From: CAVQXR01 sp963717955
GTDB lineage: Bacteria > Actinomycetota > Thermoleophilia > Gaiellales > Gaiellaceae
Direction: 5' to 3'
Length of the DNA: 64,000 nt
Assembly (NCBI GenBank): GCA_963717955.1
Contig: CAVQXR010000001.1
Coordinates: 372,001-436,000, forward strand
The translations under genes and the position numbers were made by a program. Below, in pieces: positions 62,978 to 64,000 of the stretch. Within the stretch, counting starts at the first letter, position 1. Each line of letters opens with the position of its first letter. The notes under the pieces were generated by a model. The model saw nothing but the letters and a program-made list of their open reading frames with translations. It ran no database searches and was not told the origin of the DNA.

Positions 62978-64000
62978 GTGAGCGTCCGGCTGCTGGACGC
63001 GCGCCTGCGTGGCGCGCTCGTCGGGACGCGCCTCCCTTTCCGCTTCGGCATCGCCGAGGTGCGGGAGCTCGTGCACGTGGTGCTGTTCGCGAACGTGGAG
63101 ATCGACGGTTCGCGTCAGCTCGGCGTCGCCGCCGACAACCTCGCCCCGAAGTGGTTCACGAAGAACCCGGAGACCTCCTACCGCGAGGACGCGGCCGAGA
63201 TGGTCGGGGTGATCGAGCGCGCCTGCGCTGCCGCTGCCCGGTGCGGGCCCCGGCCGACGGTGTTCGACCTCTGGCGAGATGTCTACCGCGAGCAGGTCGT
63301 TCGGAACGAGGCCGGGGTCGCTCCGCTGCTCGCCGGCTTCGGCGTGTCGCTCGTCGAGCGGGCCACGATCGACGCGTTCTGCCGTGCGAAGGGCGTGTCG
63401 TTCGCGACGGCGGTTCGCCGGAACGACCTCGGCGTGCGCCTCGAGCTTCTGCATCCGGCGCTCGCGGGCCGGAAGCCCAGCGAGCTCCTGCCGGGCCGGC
63501 CGCTGACGTCGGTTCGTGTCCGGCACACGGTGGGGCTCAGCGACCGCCTGGTCGAGAGCGACGAGGGAGCCGCTCCTGCCGACGGCCTGCCGGGGACCCT
63601 CGAGGCTTCCATCAGGCGGTACGGGCTGCGGCGGTTCAAGGTGAAGATCGGCAGCGACCGCCAGGGGAGCCTCGACCGGCTCGGGCGGGTCGGCTCGGTG
63701 CTCGAGCGAGAGACCCACGGGGAGTTCCGGGTCACGCTCGACGGCAACGAGCAGCTCGCCGACGTCCCTGCGCTGCGGCAGTTCTGGAGCGAGCTGGCGG
63801 CGGATCGCCGCACGGTCGAGCTCGCCGAGAAGATCGACTACGTCGAGCAGCCACTCCCCCGCACCACGGCTCTCGACGAGGAGACCGCAGCCGGGTTCGC
63901 CGCCTGGCCGGGACGGCCGCCGCTCGTCATCGACGAGTCGGACGATTCCCTCGACGCCGTCGCGCGCGCGATCGAGGCCGGCTACGACGGCGGAGCGTTC
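62978..64000 (+). CDS. Enolase-superfamily enzyme (MR/MLE type), 3' end missing
   Basis: Open from GTG 62978 to the window edge (341 codons). The barrel motifs are F-K221-V-K223-I (first catalytic Lys pair), LDGNEQ (metal Asp255), DYVEQPL (metal Glu) and VIDESDDS (third ligand). The N-terminal capping domain is longer than usual and includes AADNLAPKWFTKNPE. Such enzymes racemise, dehydrate or cycloisomerise carboxylates, so a sugar acid or amino-acid-derived acid is likely. It continues the M20-amidohydrolase operon. Confidence 0.85.
   Translation, partial: MSVRLLDARLRGALVGTRLPFRFGIAEVRELVHVVLFANVEIDGSRQLGVAADNLAPKWFTKNPETSYREDAAEMVGVIERACAAAARCGPRPTVFDLWRDVYREQVVRNEAGVAPLLAGFGVSLVERATIDAFCRAKGVSFATAVRRNDLGVRLELLHPALAGRKPSELLPGRPLTSVRVRHTVGLSDRLVESDEGAAPADGLPGTLEASIRRYGLRRFKVKIGSDRQGSLDRLGRVGSVLERETHGEFRVTLDGNEQLADVPALRQFWSELAADRRTVELAEKIDYVEQPLPRTTALDEETAAGFAAWPGRPPLVIDESDDSLDAVARAIEAGYDGGAF

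Overview
The window is very GC-rich DNA. Most start codons are GTG or ATG with a few TTG, and many genes overlap as ATGA or GTGA. It looks like a chromosomal segment of a deep-branching actinobacterium. Gene order (hemW-hrcA-dnaJ-prmA-mtaB-HIT-yqeY, phoH-ybeY-dgkA-cdd-era, polA-rpsA-coaE-uvrB), a PPi-type phosphofructokinase and two branched-chain-amino-acid-type ABC transporters would fit Thermoleophilia (Gaiellales or Solirubrobacterales). That placement is inference from gene content; no 16S gene is present.

Layout. 1-5753: comEC (cut by the window edge) and comEA, a decayed universal stress protein, an SDR dehydrogenase, a CapA-type protein and rpsT. 5847-15387: murJ, lepA, hemW, hrcA, dnaJ, prmA, mtaB, a HIT protein and yqeY. 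15821-22117: phoH, ybeY, a DgkA-PAP2 fusion, cdd, era, an HEAGH metallopeptidase, and two TIM-barrel proteins (DeoC-like and TrpC-like) that have lost catalytic residues. 22114-28829: pfp, tRNA-Leu(CAA), a frameshifted substrate-binding lipoprotein convergent with livHMGF, and a GNAT protein. 29057-38921: polA, a palindrome-rich tandem array, rpsA with a Pro-Glu-Ala tail, coaE without an ordinary start codon, a lytic transglycosylase, a small membrane protein, a subtilase and uvrB.

39041-49755: mostly minus strand. A metallophosphoesterase is followed by a long run that reads, in transcription order, PIG-L deacetylase, NagB-like deaminase, GntR regulator, an unknown protein with two FPCxTxH motifs, a UroD-type methyltransferase (frameshifted), a corrinoid protein, a small Cys protein, a RACo-type activator, an MTHFR/MetV fusion and a methyl-THF:corrinoid methyltransferase. 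These parts form a complete corrinoid methyl-transfer module feeding the folate C1 pool, attached to amino-sugar-type enzymes. 50161-64000: a VOC protein, a hypothetical protein, an ATP-NAD-kinase-like protein, a divergent GcvPA/GcvPB pair, a second Liv-type transporter with a Tat-exported binding protein, an M20 peptidase, an amidohydrolase and an enolase-superfamily enzyme cut by the right edge.

Three cross-cutting signals stand out. (1) A family of about 168-bp palindromic repeats bounded by CTAG, with five full copies and one solo end; arm and central-hairpin sequences differ between copies while pairing is kept. (2) A TAnnnT -10 element sits 6-9 nt before the start codon of many genes, predicting widespread leaderless transcription and fixing many starts; at 36899-36920 two such promoters are fused back to back. 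(3) Three otherwise intact genes each carry a single +1 frameshift, which may be assembly error.
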